Source: Paraburkholderia piptadeniae (GTDB taxonomy: Bacteria > Pseudomonadota > Gammaproteobacteria > Burkholderiales > Burkholderiaceae). Taken from it: a DNA stretch of 64,000 bases. The stretch spans positions 1 through 64,000 of the forward strand of contig NZ_CYGY02000059.1 of assembly GCF_900007165.1 (NCBI RefSeq), in the 5' to 3' direction. The notes below the pieces were generated by a model that saw only the letters and a program-made list of their open reading frames with translations, was not told where the DNA came from and did not search any database. Shown piece by piece: positions 17,101 to 27,271 of this stretch (position 1 is its first letter; each line of letters starts with the position of its first letter). Made by a program: the position numbers and the translations under genes.

Positions 17101-18042
17101 TCACGCTGCGATCCGGTTGGCCGCGAGTTGCTCGGCCGCGCGCAAGGCCGCCGACGTCATGATGTCGAGATTGCCCGCATACGAAGGCAGGTAATGCGCG
17201 GCGCCTTCGACTTCGAGAAACACGCTTACTTTCAGCGCGAATTCCGGATTGCCGAAACGTCCCGCAAATTGCGCTGGAAACGGAATGCGGTCGAACTGCA
17301 CCGCCTGCTTGAGCCGGTAGCCGGGCACATAGGCGGCGACGTCGCGCACCATCGCATCGACGGATGCTTCGATGCTCTCGCGATCCGCGTGCTCATCGAC
17401 GAGGCAATAGACGGTATCGCGCATCATCAGCGGCGGCTCGGCCGGGTTCAGCACGATGATCGCTTTGCCCACGGCCGACCCGCCCACGCTTTCGATCGCG
17501 CGCGACGTGGTCTCGGTGAATTCGTCGATATTGGCGCGCGTGCCGGGGCCTGCCGAACGGCTCGAAATGGACGCCACGATTTCCGCGTAATGCACGGGCG
17601 TCACGCGCGAAACGGCGCGCACGACGGGAATGGTCGCCTGGCCGCCGCACGTCACCATGTTGATGTTCGGCGCGTCGAGATGCTGATCGAGATTGACCAC
17701 GGGAACGACGAACGGCCCTACCGCCGCGGGCGTCAGGTCGATTGCCGTGACGCCGCGTTGGGCCAGGATTTCCGCATGACGGCGATGCGCGCCTGCCGAC
17801 GTCGCGTCGAAGACGATCCGCACGTCGTCGAACTCGCGCATCGCCAGAAGGCCGTCGATGCCGCCAGCCGTCGTCGCCACGCCGAAGCGCGCGGCACGCG
17901 CAAGGCCGTCCGACGCGGCGTCGATGCCGACCATCGCGCCCATCTTGAGGTGCTTCGCGTGTCGCAGGATCTTGATCATCAGGTCCGTGCCGATGTTGCC
18001 TGAACCGATCACCGCGACGGAGAGTCGAGTGTTGTCTTTCAC
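17101..18042 (-). CDS. nbaJ: Acylating acetaldehyde dehydrogenase
   Basis: A 313-residue DmpF/BphJ-type enzyme oxidising acetaldehyde with CoA and NAD+ to acetyl-CoA. The NAD motif is [13 protein letters not shown] and the catalytic Cys132 is in [11 protein letters not shown]. It starts at GTG 18042, overlapping the nbaH stop by 4 bp (GTGA); the longer open frame upstream is a shadow. It is directly followed by its aldolase partner NbaI. Confidence 0.95.
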   Translation of the reverse strand: MKDNTRLSVAVIGSGNIGTDLMIKILRHAKHLKMGAMVGIDAASDGLARAARFGVATTAGGIDGLLAMREFDDVRIVFDATSAGAHRRHAEILAQRGVTAIDLTPAAVGPFVVPVVNLDQHLDAPNINMVTCGGQATIPVVRAVSRVTPVHYAEIVASISSRSAGPGTRANIDEFTETTSRAIESVGGSAVGKAIIVLNPAEPPLMMRDTVYCLVDEHADRESIEASVDAMVRDVAAYVPGYRLKQAVQFDRIPFPAQFAGRFGNPEFALKVSVFLEVEGAAHYLPSYAGNLDIMTSAALRAAEQLAANRIAA

Positions 18043-18860
18043 GTTGCTGATTCCGTCTGATTGGAAAACAGTGCGCGCACGGAGCCGAGACCTTCGATGT
18101 GCGCGGCGAACGCGTCGCCGGGATGCACGGCGGCCATCGGGCCGAGCGCGCCTGTCAATACGATGTCCCCGGCACGCAGCGGCGCTCCCACGCGGACCAT
18201 CGTGTTCGCGAGCCAGATGGCCGCATTGAGTGGATTGCCGAGGCACGCCGCGCCCGCACCGACGCTGACCTGATCGCCGACGCGCTCCATCACCATCCCG
18301 CAGCCGACGATATCGAATGCGTCGAGCTTGACGGGCCGGCTGCCGAGCACGAACAGGCCGCTCGATGCGTTGTCGGCAACGGTGTCCGCGAGCCGGATAT
18401 CCCAGTTCGCGATGCGGCTGCCCGCGACCTCGATCGCAGGCAACGCGAAAGCCGTTGCGCGCAGGATGTCCGCGACCGTATGCCGCTCATGCAGCAGATC
18501 GTGTTCGAGCACGAGTGCGATCTCAGCTTCGACCTTCGGTTGCTGCGTGAGCACAAACGGAATCTCTTCGCCATCGCCATAGGCCATGTGATCGAACAGC
18601 ATGCCGAAGTCGGGCTGATCGACGCCGAGCTGCGTCTGCACGGCGCGCGAGGTCAGGCCGATCTTCCGCCCGACGAGACGCGCACCGGCTTCGATCTGCC
18701 GCTGCGTGTTGATTTGTTGAATGCGGTACGCGCTATCGAGCGTATCGCCGCCGAGCGCGCCGATTGCATCGCGAACGGGCGGCGCCGCTTTGAACGGATG
18801 CTGCCGCTGCGCTTGCCAAAGCGTGTCGGCAATCGACTGAAGCGTCTGTGGATGCGTCAT
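18039..18860 (-). CDS. nbaH: 2-oxopent-4-enoate (vinylpyruvate) hydratase
   Basis: A 273-residue hydratase adding water to 2-hydroxypenta-2,4-dienoate to give 4-hydroxy-2-oxovalerate. It groups with XylJ/DmpE rather than the decarboxylases, as shown by [31 protein letters not shown] and [19 protein letters not shown] 18860 lies 2 bp after the nbaE stop and the 3' end overlaps nbaJ, so translation is coupled. Order E-H-J-I-G is the KU-7 order with nbaX absent. Confidence 0.9.
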   Translation of the reverse strand: MTHPQTLQSIADTLWQAQRQHPFKAAPPVRDAIGALGGDTLDSAYRIQQINTQRQIEAGARLVGRKIGLTSRAVQTQLGVDQPDFGMLFDHMAYGDGEEIPFVLTQQPKVEAEIALVLEHDLLHERHTVADILRATAFALPAIEVAGSRIANWDIRLADTVADNASSGLFVLGSRPVKLDAFDIVGCGMVMERVGDQVSVGAGAACLGNPLNAAIWLANTMVRVGAPLRAGDIVLTGALGPMAAVHPGDAFAAHIEGLGSVRALFSNQTESAT

Positions 18861-18862
18861 GA

Positions 18863-20347
18863 TCAGGCAACCTTCACGCAAACGTTGGTGAGTTCAGAGT
18901 AGAAGTCCATCGAATGACGGCCGCCTTCGCGCCCGAAGCCCGAGAGCTTCGCGCCGCCGAACGGCGTGCGCAGATCGCGGACAAACCATGCGTTGACCCA
19001 CACGATGCCCGTCTCGATCCGCGGCGCGACGCGATGCGCACGCGAGAGGTTCGTCGTCCAGATGCTGGCTGCGAGCCCGTAGGCGCTGTTGTTGACGCGC
19101 CGGACCACTTCGTCTTCGCTGTCGAATGGCGCAATGTGGCAAACGGGGCCGAAGATCTCTTCCGTCACGCAGCGCGCGTCATCGGGCAGTCCCGTCCAGA
19201 TGGTCGGCTGCACGAACGCGCCGTCGTCGCGGGCATTGCCGAACTTCGGCACGCCGCCGCCCGTGACGACCGTCGCGCCCTCGGCAACGGCGAGCTCGTA
19301 ATAGCCGAGCACTTTCTCGCGATGGCCCTTCGAGATCATCGGTCCCGTCGTCGTGCCCGCTTCGTACGGCGAGCCGACCACCAGCGCTTGCGTCTTGTCC
19401 TTCAGCGCCGCGACGAAGCGATCGAAGATGGGCCGCTCGACATACACGCGTTCCGAACACAGGCACACTTGCCCGGCGTTCGTGAAGCTCGAACGCAGCA
19501 CGCCTTGGACGGCCGCGTCGAAATCGGCATCCGCGAACACGACGGCCGCGTTCTTGCCGCCGAGTTCGAACGACACGTTCTTCACTCCGTCAGCGACCGC
19601 TTTCATGATCGCGCTGCCCGTCTTCGATTCGCCCGTGAACGTGATGGCGTCGATACCCGGATGACGCGTGAGCCATTCGCCCGCTGCATTGGCGCCGTGA
19701 CCGTGGATCAGGTTGAAGACGCCTCGCGGCAGCCCGATATCGCGCATGACCTCGGCAAGCAGCGTTGCCGAGGTCGGCGTCTCTTCCGACGGCTTCGCGA
19801 CGACGCAGTTGCCCATCGCGAGCGCGGGCGCCACTTTCCACGTGAACAGCAGCAACGGCAGATTCCACGGCGAGATCACGCCCACCACGCCGAGCGGCTT
19901 GCGCGTCACGTAGTTGAGCATCTGGCCGTCGGCCGTGGAAGTTTCGAAGAACTCGCCATGCGCCGTGCCGACCAGATCGGCGAAGGTACGGAAGTTGGCG
20001 ATGCCGCGTGCGATGTCGAGACTGCGCGCCTGTGCAACGGGCCGGCCCGTGTCGGCAACTTCGGCCGCAACGAAATCGTCGAAGCGCGCTTCGATGCCAT
20101 CGGCGATCCGATGCAACCATGCAGCGCGCTCGGGCGCGCTCAGGCTGCGCCACGGGCCTTGCTGCGCGCGCCGCGCGGCTTTGACGGCGGCATCGACGGA
20201 CGCCGCGTCCGCCTCCACGACTCGCGACAGTTCGCGGCCGTCGACGGGGCTCACATTCGCGAAGGTATGCGCCGAATCGACGAATTCACCGTCGATGAAA
20301 TGCCGCAGGCGCTGCGGCAACTCTGCTTGCGCGTTGGACTTCATCAA
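18863..20347 (-). CDS. nbaE: 2-aminomuconate 6-semialdehyde dehydrogenase
   Basis: A 494-residue NAD-dependent aldehyde dehydrogenase of the hydroxymuconic/aminomuconic semialdehyde family (ALDH8-like), oxidising 2-aminomuconate 6-semialdehyde to 2-aminomuconate. General base E261 ([10 protein letters not shown]) and nucleophile C295 ([11 protein letters not shown]) are present, with oxyanion N162 in ISPWNLPL. It is the first gene of an eight-gene unit and is preceded by a conserved promoter element at 20377-20444; AGCAGGAG precedes the double ATG. Alternative use on 2-hydroxymuconic semialdehyde is possible, but no catechol 2,3-dioxygenase is present here. Confidence 0.9.
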   Translation of the reverse strand: MMKSNAQAELPQRLRHFIDGEFVDSAHTFANVSPVDGRELSRVVEADAASVDAAVKAARRAQQGPWRSLSAPERAAWLHRIADGIEARFDDFVAAEVADTGRPVAQARSLDIARGIANFRTFADLVGTAHGEFFETSTADGQMLNYVTRKPLGVVGVISPWNLPLLLFTWKVAPALAMGNCVVAKPSEETPTSATLLAEVMRDIGLPRGVFNLIHGHGANAAGEWLTRHPGIDAITFTGESKTGSAIMKAVADGVKNVSFELGGKNAAVVFADADFDAAVQGVLRSSFTNAGQVCLCSERVYVERPIFDRFVAALKDKTQALVVGSPYEAGTTTGPMISKGHREKVLGYYELAVAEGATVVTGGGVPKFGNARDDGAFVQPTIWTGLPDDARCVTEEIFGPVCHIAPFDSEDEVVRRVNNSAYGLAASIWTTNLSRAHRVAPRIETGIVWVNAWFVRDLRTPFGGAKLSGFGREGGRHSMDFYSELTNVCVKVA

Positions 20348-20376
20348 AACTCCTGCTGACTGGATGCGTTACAGCC

Positions 20377-20444
20377 AGTGTAGGAGCGACCACGCACGCT
20401 GAATAATCAAACATTGAGCGGCTGATATGCGCGACTGGAATACC
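20377..20444 (-). promoter_or_regulatory. Conserved promoter element A upstream of nbaE
   Basis: Read on the minus strand: distal box GGTATTC (20438-20444), TTTGATTA (20404-20411), 22 bp from TTGATT to a -10-like TACACT (20377-20382). The same pieces at the same distances occur at 23881-23948 and 25155-25222. The predicted transcript starts about 20 nt before nbaE. Distal half-sites resemble an interrupted LysR dyad, so NbaR is the likely activator. It lies just beyond the 3' end of nbaR. Confidence 0.75.
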
Positions 20445-20457
20445 CGCTTTGCCGCGC

Positions 20458-21420
20458 TCAGACTTTGGTCGAAGCCTCAGCCACTTCGCGCAGGCACGCG
20501 ACGAACGCCTCGCACGCCGGGCTCAGTTCCTTGTTCGAGCGCACGGAATAACCCACGGTGCCGAACGACCCCGTCTCGGGTATGTCGAGAATGCGCAGCA
20601 GTCCCGCCCGCACGAACTGCGTGGCGGCGACGCGCGGCATCAGGGCCACGCGCGGGCTCTCGATGAGCAGGCCAAGGTTCGTCAGTACGGACAGCGATTC
20701 CACGAGATCGGCGGGCAGCGCGAGCCCTGCCTCGCGAAACATGCGTTCGACGGAAAGGCGCAGCGGCGACTCCGTCGTCGGCAAGATCCATGGTGCGCCG
20801 GCGAGTTCGCGCAACGACCCGATCGGCTCGCGCGCGAAGGCGTGCGCGCTGCCGACGACGATCGTCATCGCATCGTCGAAGAGCGCGTGATGCGTCAATG
20901 CAAAAGCATCGGAGATCGGCAGCTCGACCTCGGGCAAGCGGCCGACGACGATATCCAGTTCGCCCGTCGCGAGCGACGGAAAAAGCTGCGCGGTGGGCCC
21001 TTCGCGCACGGTGACGAGCACTTCGGGCGAGCGCGCCTTCAATCGCGTAATGGCCATCGGCAACAGATGCGCAGAGGCTGAGATCAGCGTGCCGACGATC
21101 ACATGACCTGCTGTGCCGAAGCGGAAGTGGTCGAGTTCGTCCGTCATATGACGAAACTCGGCCAGCAGCGATTTCACGCGTCGGCCGACCACGCGCCCTA
21201 GGTCCGTCGGCACGACGCCGCGATTCGAGCGTTCGAACAGCACGCCGCCGAGCGACGATTCCAGCTCCTGAATGACCTTCGTGACGGCGGGCTGGGTGAG
21301 ACCCAGATCGTTGGCGGCCCGCAGGATCGAGCCCGTCTCGATGACGCGATCGAAGATGAGCAGTTGGCTCAGCTTCAGGTTGCGGCTCAACCCGATCTGG
21401 CTAAGGGGAAACCGATGCAT
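20458..21420 (-). CDS. nbaR: LysR-family regulator of the nba cluster
   Basis: A 320-residue LysR activator of the PcaQ/GbpR-like branch. The helix-turn-helix is around residues 20-65 (ILRAANDLGLTQPAVTKVIQELESSLG), followed by a periplasmic-binding-like effector domain. It is placed 71 bp after nbaA and just upstream of the nbaE promoter, so it is probably cotranscribed with the MFS gene and nbaA. By position it is the regulator of all three nba units; the ligand is probably 2-nitrobenzoate, 3-hydroxyanthranilate or a ring-cleavage product. No good ribosome binding site is visible in front of ATG 21420, hinting at low expression. Confidence 0.85.
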   Translation of the reverse strand: MHRFPLSQIGLSRNLKLSQLLIFDRVIETGSILRAANDLGLTQPAVTKVIQELESSLGGVLFERSNRGVVPTDLGRVVGRRVKSLLAEFRHMTDELDHFRFGTAGHVIVGTLISASAHLLPMAITRLKARSPEVLVTVREGPTAQLFPSLATGELDIVVGRLPEVELPISDAFALTHHALFDDAMTIVVGSAHAFAREPIGSLRELAGAPWILPTTESPLRLSVERMFREAGLALPADLVESLSVLTNLGLLIESPRVALMPRVAATQFVRAGLLRILDIPETGSFGTVGYSVRSNKELSPACEAFVACLREVAEASTKV

Positions 21421-21491
21421 GGCGACGGCGGACCAGAAGAGGAACGAGCCTTGATCTTAGCAGCGCGACGGCCCGTTGGCGCCGGCGCCGC

Positions 21492-22142
21492 TCACTCGCG
21501 CGCGACGCCGACGGCAGGCATGTAGGTGGGCACCCGCAATTGCACGCGATCGGTCGAACGGCAATAGTTCGGGCCGCCCAGGCGCCCATAGGGCTCGAAG
21601 CGATCGACGCGTATGCGCAGTTTCTCCGCGTCGAGCAGATCTTCGCGGATAACCATTCCCACGATCTCGCCGAATACGATCGAACGTTGCTTCGAGAATT
21701 CGAGCACCTTGTAGAGCCGGCATTCCCACGCGATGGGCGCCTCCGACACACGTGGCACGCTGACGGAAGTCGATGCGGCGAGCGATAAGCCCACCGCCTC
21801 GGGCTCCGAAACATGCGCGGGAAAATCGCTGCCGCACTGCACCGCGCGTTCGACGATCGCCTCGTCGACCATGTTCACGACGAACTGCTCGCGCTCGACG
21901 ATGTTCTTCAACGTGTCCTTCATCTCGCCCGGACGATGGCTTTCTTCACCGTAGTGATCGATGGCGATGGCGAAGAGCGGTGGATCTTCGCCCATGTAGT
22001 TGAACGCGCTATACGGCGCCGCGTTGCAAAGCCCATCGCAATTCAGGCTCGTCACCAGCGCGATAGGCCTCGGCCCGACGCTGCCCGTTATCAGCCAGTA
22101 CTTCTGCATGGTGGACAGATTCGCGAGTGCAATGTGCGTCAT
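21492..22142 (-). CDS. nbaA: 2-nitrobenzoate nitroreductase
   Basis: A 216-residue FMN-dependent reductase of the flavin reductase-like split-barrel family. Length and key residues match NbaA of P. fluorescens KU-7, also 216 residues, where Asn40, Asp76 and Glu113 were proposed to hold a divalent metal needed for FMN binding. Here N40 (GLCNAAPYS), D76 (EMKDTLKN) and E113 (HVSEPEAV) are in the same positions. It reduces 2-nitrobenzoate with NADPH to 2-hydroxylaminobenzoate. ATG 22142 follows GGGAG. It lies 100 bp after the MFS gene and 71 bp before nbaR. A general flavin reductase role cannot be fully excluded without assay. Confidence 0.87.
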   Translation of the reverse strand: MTHIALANLSTMQKYWLITGSVGPRPIALVTSLNCDGLCNAAPYSAFNYMGEDPPLFAIAIDHYGEESHRPGEMKDTLKNIVEREQFVVNMVDEAIVERAVQCGSDFPAHVSEPEAVGLSLAASTSVSVPRVSEAPIAWECRLYKVLEFSKQRSIVFGEIVGMVIREDLLDAEKLRIRVDRFEPYGRLGGPNYCRSTDRVQLRVPTYMPAVGVARE

Positions 22143-22242
22143 AGGAACTCCCGTATTCAGAAACTTTGCACGAGGTGGCAGCTATATTCGCCGCCTGGCG
22201 TGGCCCGCAACTGCGTTGGCAACCGGCAATGCAATCGCCCGA

Positions 22243-23841
22243 TCACTGACTGACGTCGATGTCCTTCGTTTCGCGCATGAAGAGCGCGCCGATCACGACC
22301 GAGACGCCTCCCACGATGATCGCGTACCACAGTCCGCTGTAGACATTGCCCGTCTTCACAGCGAGTGCCGTCGACATGAAAGGAGCCAGCCCGCCGAAGT
22401 ATCCCGCGCCGATGTTGTAGGGCACCGAAATCGACGTGTAGCGCACCTTCGCCGGAAAGAGCTCGACGTAATAGGCGGACATGGGTCCATAGGCCATGGC
22501 GCCCCAGATCATCAGCAGCGCAAGCAACGCGTACATCAGCGGACGGTCGATCTGCGTTACGTCGGCGCCGGACGGGTAGCCCGCGTCCTTTAGCGCGCCA
22601 CGATAGGCATTTTCGTCGAACCCCGCTAGCCGCCGCGCGCCGACATGCGTGACAAGGCCGCTCGCAGACGTCGGGCGATTAACCTGATACGACAGGCCAG
22701 CCGTCGTAAGAAAGTCGCGCGCCTTGTCGCAATCCGATGTCCGCGTGCCGAACAGGCTCGTGCTGCAATCGCTGGCTTCGAGCCGGATCGGCACCGTTTG
22801 CGCAAACTGCGCGAGTCGCGGGTTCACCGCGTGCGAAAGCTGCGTGAAGATCGGCAAGAACGTCGCTACGGCGAGCGCGCAACCCGACAGCACGATCCAC
22901 TTGCGGCCCACCTTGTCCGACAGCCAGCCGAACAGCACGTAAAGCGGCAGACTGAACACCAGCATCGCCGCGATGAATGCGTAGGCATCGCCTGTCGGCA
23001 CCCTCAGCGTCGTGGTCAGAAAGTACAGCGCATAGAAGTTGCACGTGTACCAGACGACGCCGACGGCCGCCTGCGCGCCGAACAGCACCACGAGCATCGA
23101 GCGCACATTGCGCCAGACCAGGAAGCTGTCGCGCAACGGGTCGCTCGAAAGGCGCTGCTCGCTTTTCATCTTCGCGAATACCGGCGACTCGGAAAGCGTC
23201 GTGCGGATATACACGGACATCGCGAGCAGGATCAGCGACGCAACGAACGGCAGACGCCATCCCCACGACGCGAAGTCATCCGCCGACACCCACGCGCGGC
23301 ACACGAGCGTGACGGCAAGCGACAGCAGAAAGCCGACGGTCGCCGTGGTCTGCAGCCAGCCCGTCGCGAAACCGCGGCGGCCCGGCTGCGTGTGCTCGGC
23401 GATGTAGGTCGCCGCGCCACCATATTCGCCACCCAGCGCGAGCCCCTGGAAGAGCCGCAGCGCAATCAGAATGGCGGGCGACGCCCAACCAATACTGTGA
23501 TACGACGGCAGCAGGCCGATGCCGACCGTCGCGAGGCCCATCACCGCAATCGTTGCGAGAAAGGTCGCCTTGCGTCCGACCTTGTCGCCGAAACGGCCGA
23601 ACAGCACTGCGCCGAGCGGCCGGATCACGAAGCCGATGCCGAACGTCGCGAGCGAAGCGAGATAGCCCGCCGTCGCGCTCCCGGCAGGGAAGAAATGCGA
23701 ACTGAAGAATACGGCGAGACTGCCGTAAAGAAAGAAGTCGTACCACTCGAGGACCGTTCCGACGGACGCGCCCGCCACTACCTTGATCTCATCGCGCCGC
23801 GTCGTACGGTACGCAGCTTCGGCCACCAGTTCCGCATTCAT
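22243..23841 (-). CDS. MHS-type MFS permease, probable nitrobenzoate/aromatic acid uptake
   Basis: A 532-residue major facilitator permease of the metabolite:H+ symporter type. It has an opening GASVGTVLEWYDFFLYGSLA, loop motif GRFGDKVGRKATF, RLFQGLALGGEYGGAATY, and a second-half repeat GWLSDKVGRKW. A long soluble insertion between TM8 and TM9 (about residues 330-420, holding paired Cys) makes it longer than the usual 430 to 450. ATG 23841 is preceded by AGGGGA. It is the first gene of the unit ending in nbaA-nbaR and carries promoter element B. Linkage suggests 2-nitrobenzoate import; this is inference. Confidence 0.87.
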   Translation of the reverse strand: MNAELVAEAAYRTTRRDEIKVVAGASVGTVLEWYDFFLYGSLAVFFSSHFFPAGSATAGYLASLATFGIGFVIRPLGAVLFGRFGDKVGRKATFLATIAVMGLATVGIGLLPSYHSIGWASPAILIALRLFQGLALGGEYGGAATYIAEHTQPGRRGFATGWLQTTATVGFLLSLAVTLVCRAWVSADDFASWGWRLPFVASLILLAMSVYIRTTLSESPVFAKMKSEQRLSSDPLRDSFLVWRNVRSMLVVLFGAQAAVGVVWYTCNFYALYFLTTTLRVPTGDAYAFIAAMLVFSLPLYVLFGWLSDKVGRKWIVLSGCALAVATFLPIFTQLSHAVNPRLAQFAQTVPIRLEASDCSTSLFGTRTSDCDKARDFLTTAGLSYQVNRPTSASGLVTHVGARRLAGFDENAYRGALKDAGYPSGADVTQIDRPLMYALLALLMIWGAMAYGPMSAYYVELFPAKVRYTSISVPYNIGAGYFGGLAPFMSTALAVKTGNVYSGLWYAIIVGGVSVVIGALFMRETKDIDVSQ

Positions 23842-23880
23842 ATGTCCCCTACCTGTCATAAGCAAATGAGTGATGAGTGG

Positions 23881-23948
23881 AGTCTAGGAAGGGCAAAAAA
23901 GGCGTGGTAATCAAAGATTGGCGGCTGGGTATTCGCGGCGGGAATACC
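23881..23948 (-). promoter_or_regulatory. Conserved promoter element B upstream of the MFS-nbaA-nbaR unit
   Basis: Minus strand: GGTATTC (23942-23948) and GAATACC within 23928-23936 form a clear interrupted palindrome (GGTATTC-n7-GAATACC on the plus strand, 23929-23948). TTTGATTA follows (23908-23915), then a 22-bp gap to TAGACT (23881-23886) as -10. The geometry is identical to elements A and C. Confidence 0.75.
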
Positions 23949-24004
23949 GGTGATTCTCCTGACTCGTGACATCGCTTCACGATGGCGCGAACCATTGCAA
24001 AGAC

Positions 24005-24045
24005 CAACGCCACACCGGCGCTATCGAAGCGCAAGTGTGGCGTTG
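24005..24045 (-). terminator. Two-tier hairpin after nbaC
   Basis: Outer arms CAACGCCACAC (24005-24015) and GTGTGGCGTTG (24035-24045) enclose an inner stem GCGCT/AGCGC (24018-24022, 24028-24032). On the minus strand it lies 33 bp past the nbaC stop and is followed by GTCTTTG. It is a good terminator candidate for the nbaF-nbaC transcript. Confidence 0.65.
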
Positions 24046-24078
24046 TCAATCAAAGAGCGCCCCGATGAAGCCTGGGCG

Positions 24079-25082
<1,004 letters not shown>

Positions 25083-25154
25083 TCGCTGTTCCTGTTTCCT
25101 GCATTGCATTCGTGGGCGCTGCTGCCGTAGCGCCCGCAGCACTCGTGTCAGCCT

Positions 25155-25222
25155 AGTTTAGGGAATGACGCGATGGCGGGATAATCAAACTTCTCTGCGC
25201 TGATATTCCATTCTTTGATACC
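25155..25222 (-). promoter_or_regulatory. Conserved promoter element C upstream of nbaF-nbaC
   Basis: Minus strand: GGTATCA (25216-25222), GAATATCAGC (25196-25206 region), TTTGATTA (25182-25189), 22-bp gap, TAAACT (25155-25160) as -10. The leader to nbaF is about 65 nt. The distal box deviates by two bases from elements A and B, but all distances are the same. Confidence 0.72.
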
Positions 25223-25788
25223 GGGCCGGGTCTCTGCATTTGGTCCGTCGGGATCGCTGCCAGGCTCGAGCAGCAACGCCTGCTGTCGAGTAAACCCCGA
25301 ACGCGCAGCAGATCGCGGCTAGGCGCGCAAGCCGTCGCGATGGGAAGAGGGGAAGGCTTCATCCCCTGACACTGACTTCGCGTTCGACGTCATCTTGCCG
25401 GAAGCTCAGCGTCAATCTGGATGTCAACAAACGGTGTCGCGGTCATCGCGGAGGCGACGTGATCCGACCGACGGTAAAAGGCCAGCAAACGCTGCGATAC
25501 CTTGTGGCGCACATTACCGCAACTGAGATAGCGGCGACGATGATGAGCGAACGACGGGTTGCGAAGGATGCGACGACGTTGCGCGGATGAGCATGACCGT
25601 CTCCTGTATCGACGCAGCAATCGTCTGCAACAAGCGCGCCAATGGAGACAGCATCCGCCCCGCTCTCTTCGGCAACATGGCGTTTCGCCGTGCTATTGGC
25701 GGTTGCACGCGGCGAGCGGTGGAAAGCTCGCTTTCCGCGGCTTCAATCTCCGCAACACGGCTCACGTTCGCTGGCGCCGCTGACCTCC
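25223..25788. other. Intergenic region between nbaF and the efflux outer membrane gene
   Basis: About 570 bp with no supported gene. Small frames (25390-25620 and 25514-25765 minus, 25559-25783 plus) lack ribosome sites and family features. It contains a 10-bp stem with one bulge at 25265-25290 (CTCGA.CAGCA / TGCTGTCGAG), which may end transcripts of the efflux operon. Confidence 0.5.
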
Positions 25789-27261
25789 TTAGCCGATGCC
25801 CGGAGCGTCGGCAGACCGCTGTTCTTCACCTGAGCGCTCGATCCACCCGCCCCCGAGTGCACGATACAGATCGACAAGGCTCGTCAGCCGCTGCATCCTC
25901 GCGGTGATCAATGACTGGCGCGAAGCGTACAAGTCATTTTGCGCGGTCAGCACCGACAGATAGCTGTCGACGCCGCGCCGGTACCGCAGCTCCGACAGTT
26001 CGAGCCGACGCTGTTCAGCTAGCGTGTCATGCTGCCGGGCCTCGATCTCCTGATCGTACGTGCCGCGCGCCGCAAGCCCGTCAGCCACTTCGCGGAACGC
26101 GGTCTGGATCGCCCTTTCGTATTGCGCGACCTGGATCTTCTTCTGCGCGTTGGCCAGATCGAGGTTCGCGCGGTTTTCGCCACCCTGGAAAATCGGCACG
26201 GATATCTGTGGTCCAAAGGCCCACGCCGCGGAACCCGGCTTGAACAGCCCGCCCAGCGACGGACTGAGCGTGCCGAAATTGCCCGTCAGCGAAACCTTCG
26301 GAAAGAACGCTGCGCGCGCCGCTCCAATATTCGCATTCGCCGCCAGAAGATTCTCTTCAGCTTCCATGATGTCCGGCCGACGACTCAACAAATCGGAAGG
26401 CAGACCCGCCGGAATGTCCTCCAGCAAATCCTGCCCGTCGAGCGTCGCACCCGGCGGCAGATCCGAAGGCAATGGTTCGCCGATCAGGAACACGAGCGAG
26501 TTCTCGGCTTGAGCGCGCGCACGTTCCTGTGCCTGCAGGTTTGCCTGCGCCTCGTCGACCACCGTCTGCGCCTGGCGTAGATCGAGCTCAGAACCGGTGC
26601 CGCTGTCGAACCGCAGCTTCGTGAGCCCGTACGAATCCTGCGCGGTCTTGAGTGTGTCGCGCGTGACCTGGAGCAGCTCATCGTAGGCGATCATCGTCAG
26701 ATACTGGTCCGCCACCTCCGAAACCAGCGAGAGCTCGGCGGCCTTGCGAGCCTGCGATGTGGCCAGATATTGCGCGAGCGCCTGGTCCTTCAAGCTTCTG
26801 ATCCGGCCAAAGAAGTCGATCTCCCAGGACGCGTTCAAGCCGACCGAATACACGTCTGAGACGGTGCGCGACGTAGGCGATAAATCTGCCGGCGTGCGCT
26901 GCTTGTTCTGCGAGGCCGCCGCACTGATCGATGGAAACAGTCCCGCGCGCGTGATCTGATGCTGCGCACGTGCAGCCTCGATGTTGAGCATCGAGACGCG
27001 CAGATCGCGATTGTTCTTCAGCGCAATCTCAATGAGTTGCTGCAGGCGCGGATCGACGAAGAAGTCGCGCCAGCCGATGTCCGGCGCCGCCTGTCCGTTC
27101 GCCGAGCGCTTGCCGCTCTCTGCTAGCGGCTGCGTCTGATAAACGCCACCGTTCGGGAACGACGCCGCCACCGGCGCATCAGGGCGATGGTAGTGCGGCT
27201 CCATCGTGCAGCCGGTGATCAGGATCGCAAGCGCGATTGGCATCAACGAAAGTTCTCGCAT
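25789..27261 (-). CDS. RND efflux outer membrane lipoprotein (OprM/NodT family)
   Basis: A 490-residue TolC-like outer membrane factor. It is a lipoprotein: the signal MRELSLMPIALAILITGC ends in lipobox LITGC, so Cys18 is acylated. It has two outer membrane efflux repeats with helical pairs (LEIALKNNRDLRVSMLNIEAA; LRFDSGTGSELDLRQAQ; RRGVDSYLSVLTAQNDLY). ATG 27261 was chosen because GAGGATAGTGG precedes it and the lipobox is then 17 residues in. It is the last gene of the MexAB-OprM-like operon, 10 bp after the pump. Confidence 0.93.
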   Translation of the reverse strand: MRELSLMPIALAILITGCTMEPHYHRPDAPVAASFPNGGVYQTQPLAESGKRSANGQAAPDIGWRDFFVDPRLQQLIEIALKNNRDLRVSMLNIEAARAQHQITRAGLFPSISAAASQNKQRTPADLSPTSRTVSDVYSVGLNASWEIDFFGRIRSLKDQALAQYLATSQARKAAELSLVSEVADQYLTMIAYDELLQVTRDTLKTAQDSYGLTKLRFDSGTGSELDLRQAQTVVDEAQANLQAQERARAQAENSLVFLIGEPLPSDLPPGATLDGQDLLEDIPAGLPSDLLSRRPDIMEAEENLLAANANIGAARAAFFPKVSLTGNFGTLSPSLGGLFKPGSAAWAFGPQISVPIFQGGENRANLDLANAQKKIQVAQYERAIQTAFREVADGLAARGTYDQEIEARQHDTLAEQRRLELSELRYRRGVDSYLSVLTAQNDLYASRQSLITARMQRLTSLVDLYRALGGGWIERSGEEQRSADAPGIG

Positions 27262-27271
27262 TCCACTATCC

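Noticed and set aside
18914-20359. 481-codon plus-strand frame opposite nbaE
   Set aside because: Antisense shadow of a full-length aldehyde dehydrogenase with all catalytic residues.
22645-23910. 421-codon plus-strand frame opposite the MHS permease
   Set aside because: Shadow with extreme Arg content; no recognisable protein.
25390-25783. Small overlapping frames on both strands between nbaF and the efflux gene
   Set aside because: Mutually overlapping, Arg-rich, no start signals; treated as noncoding.
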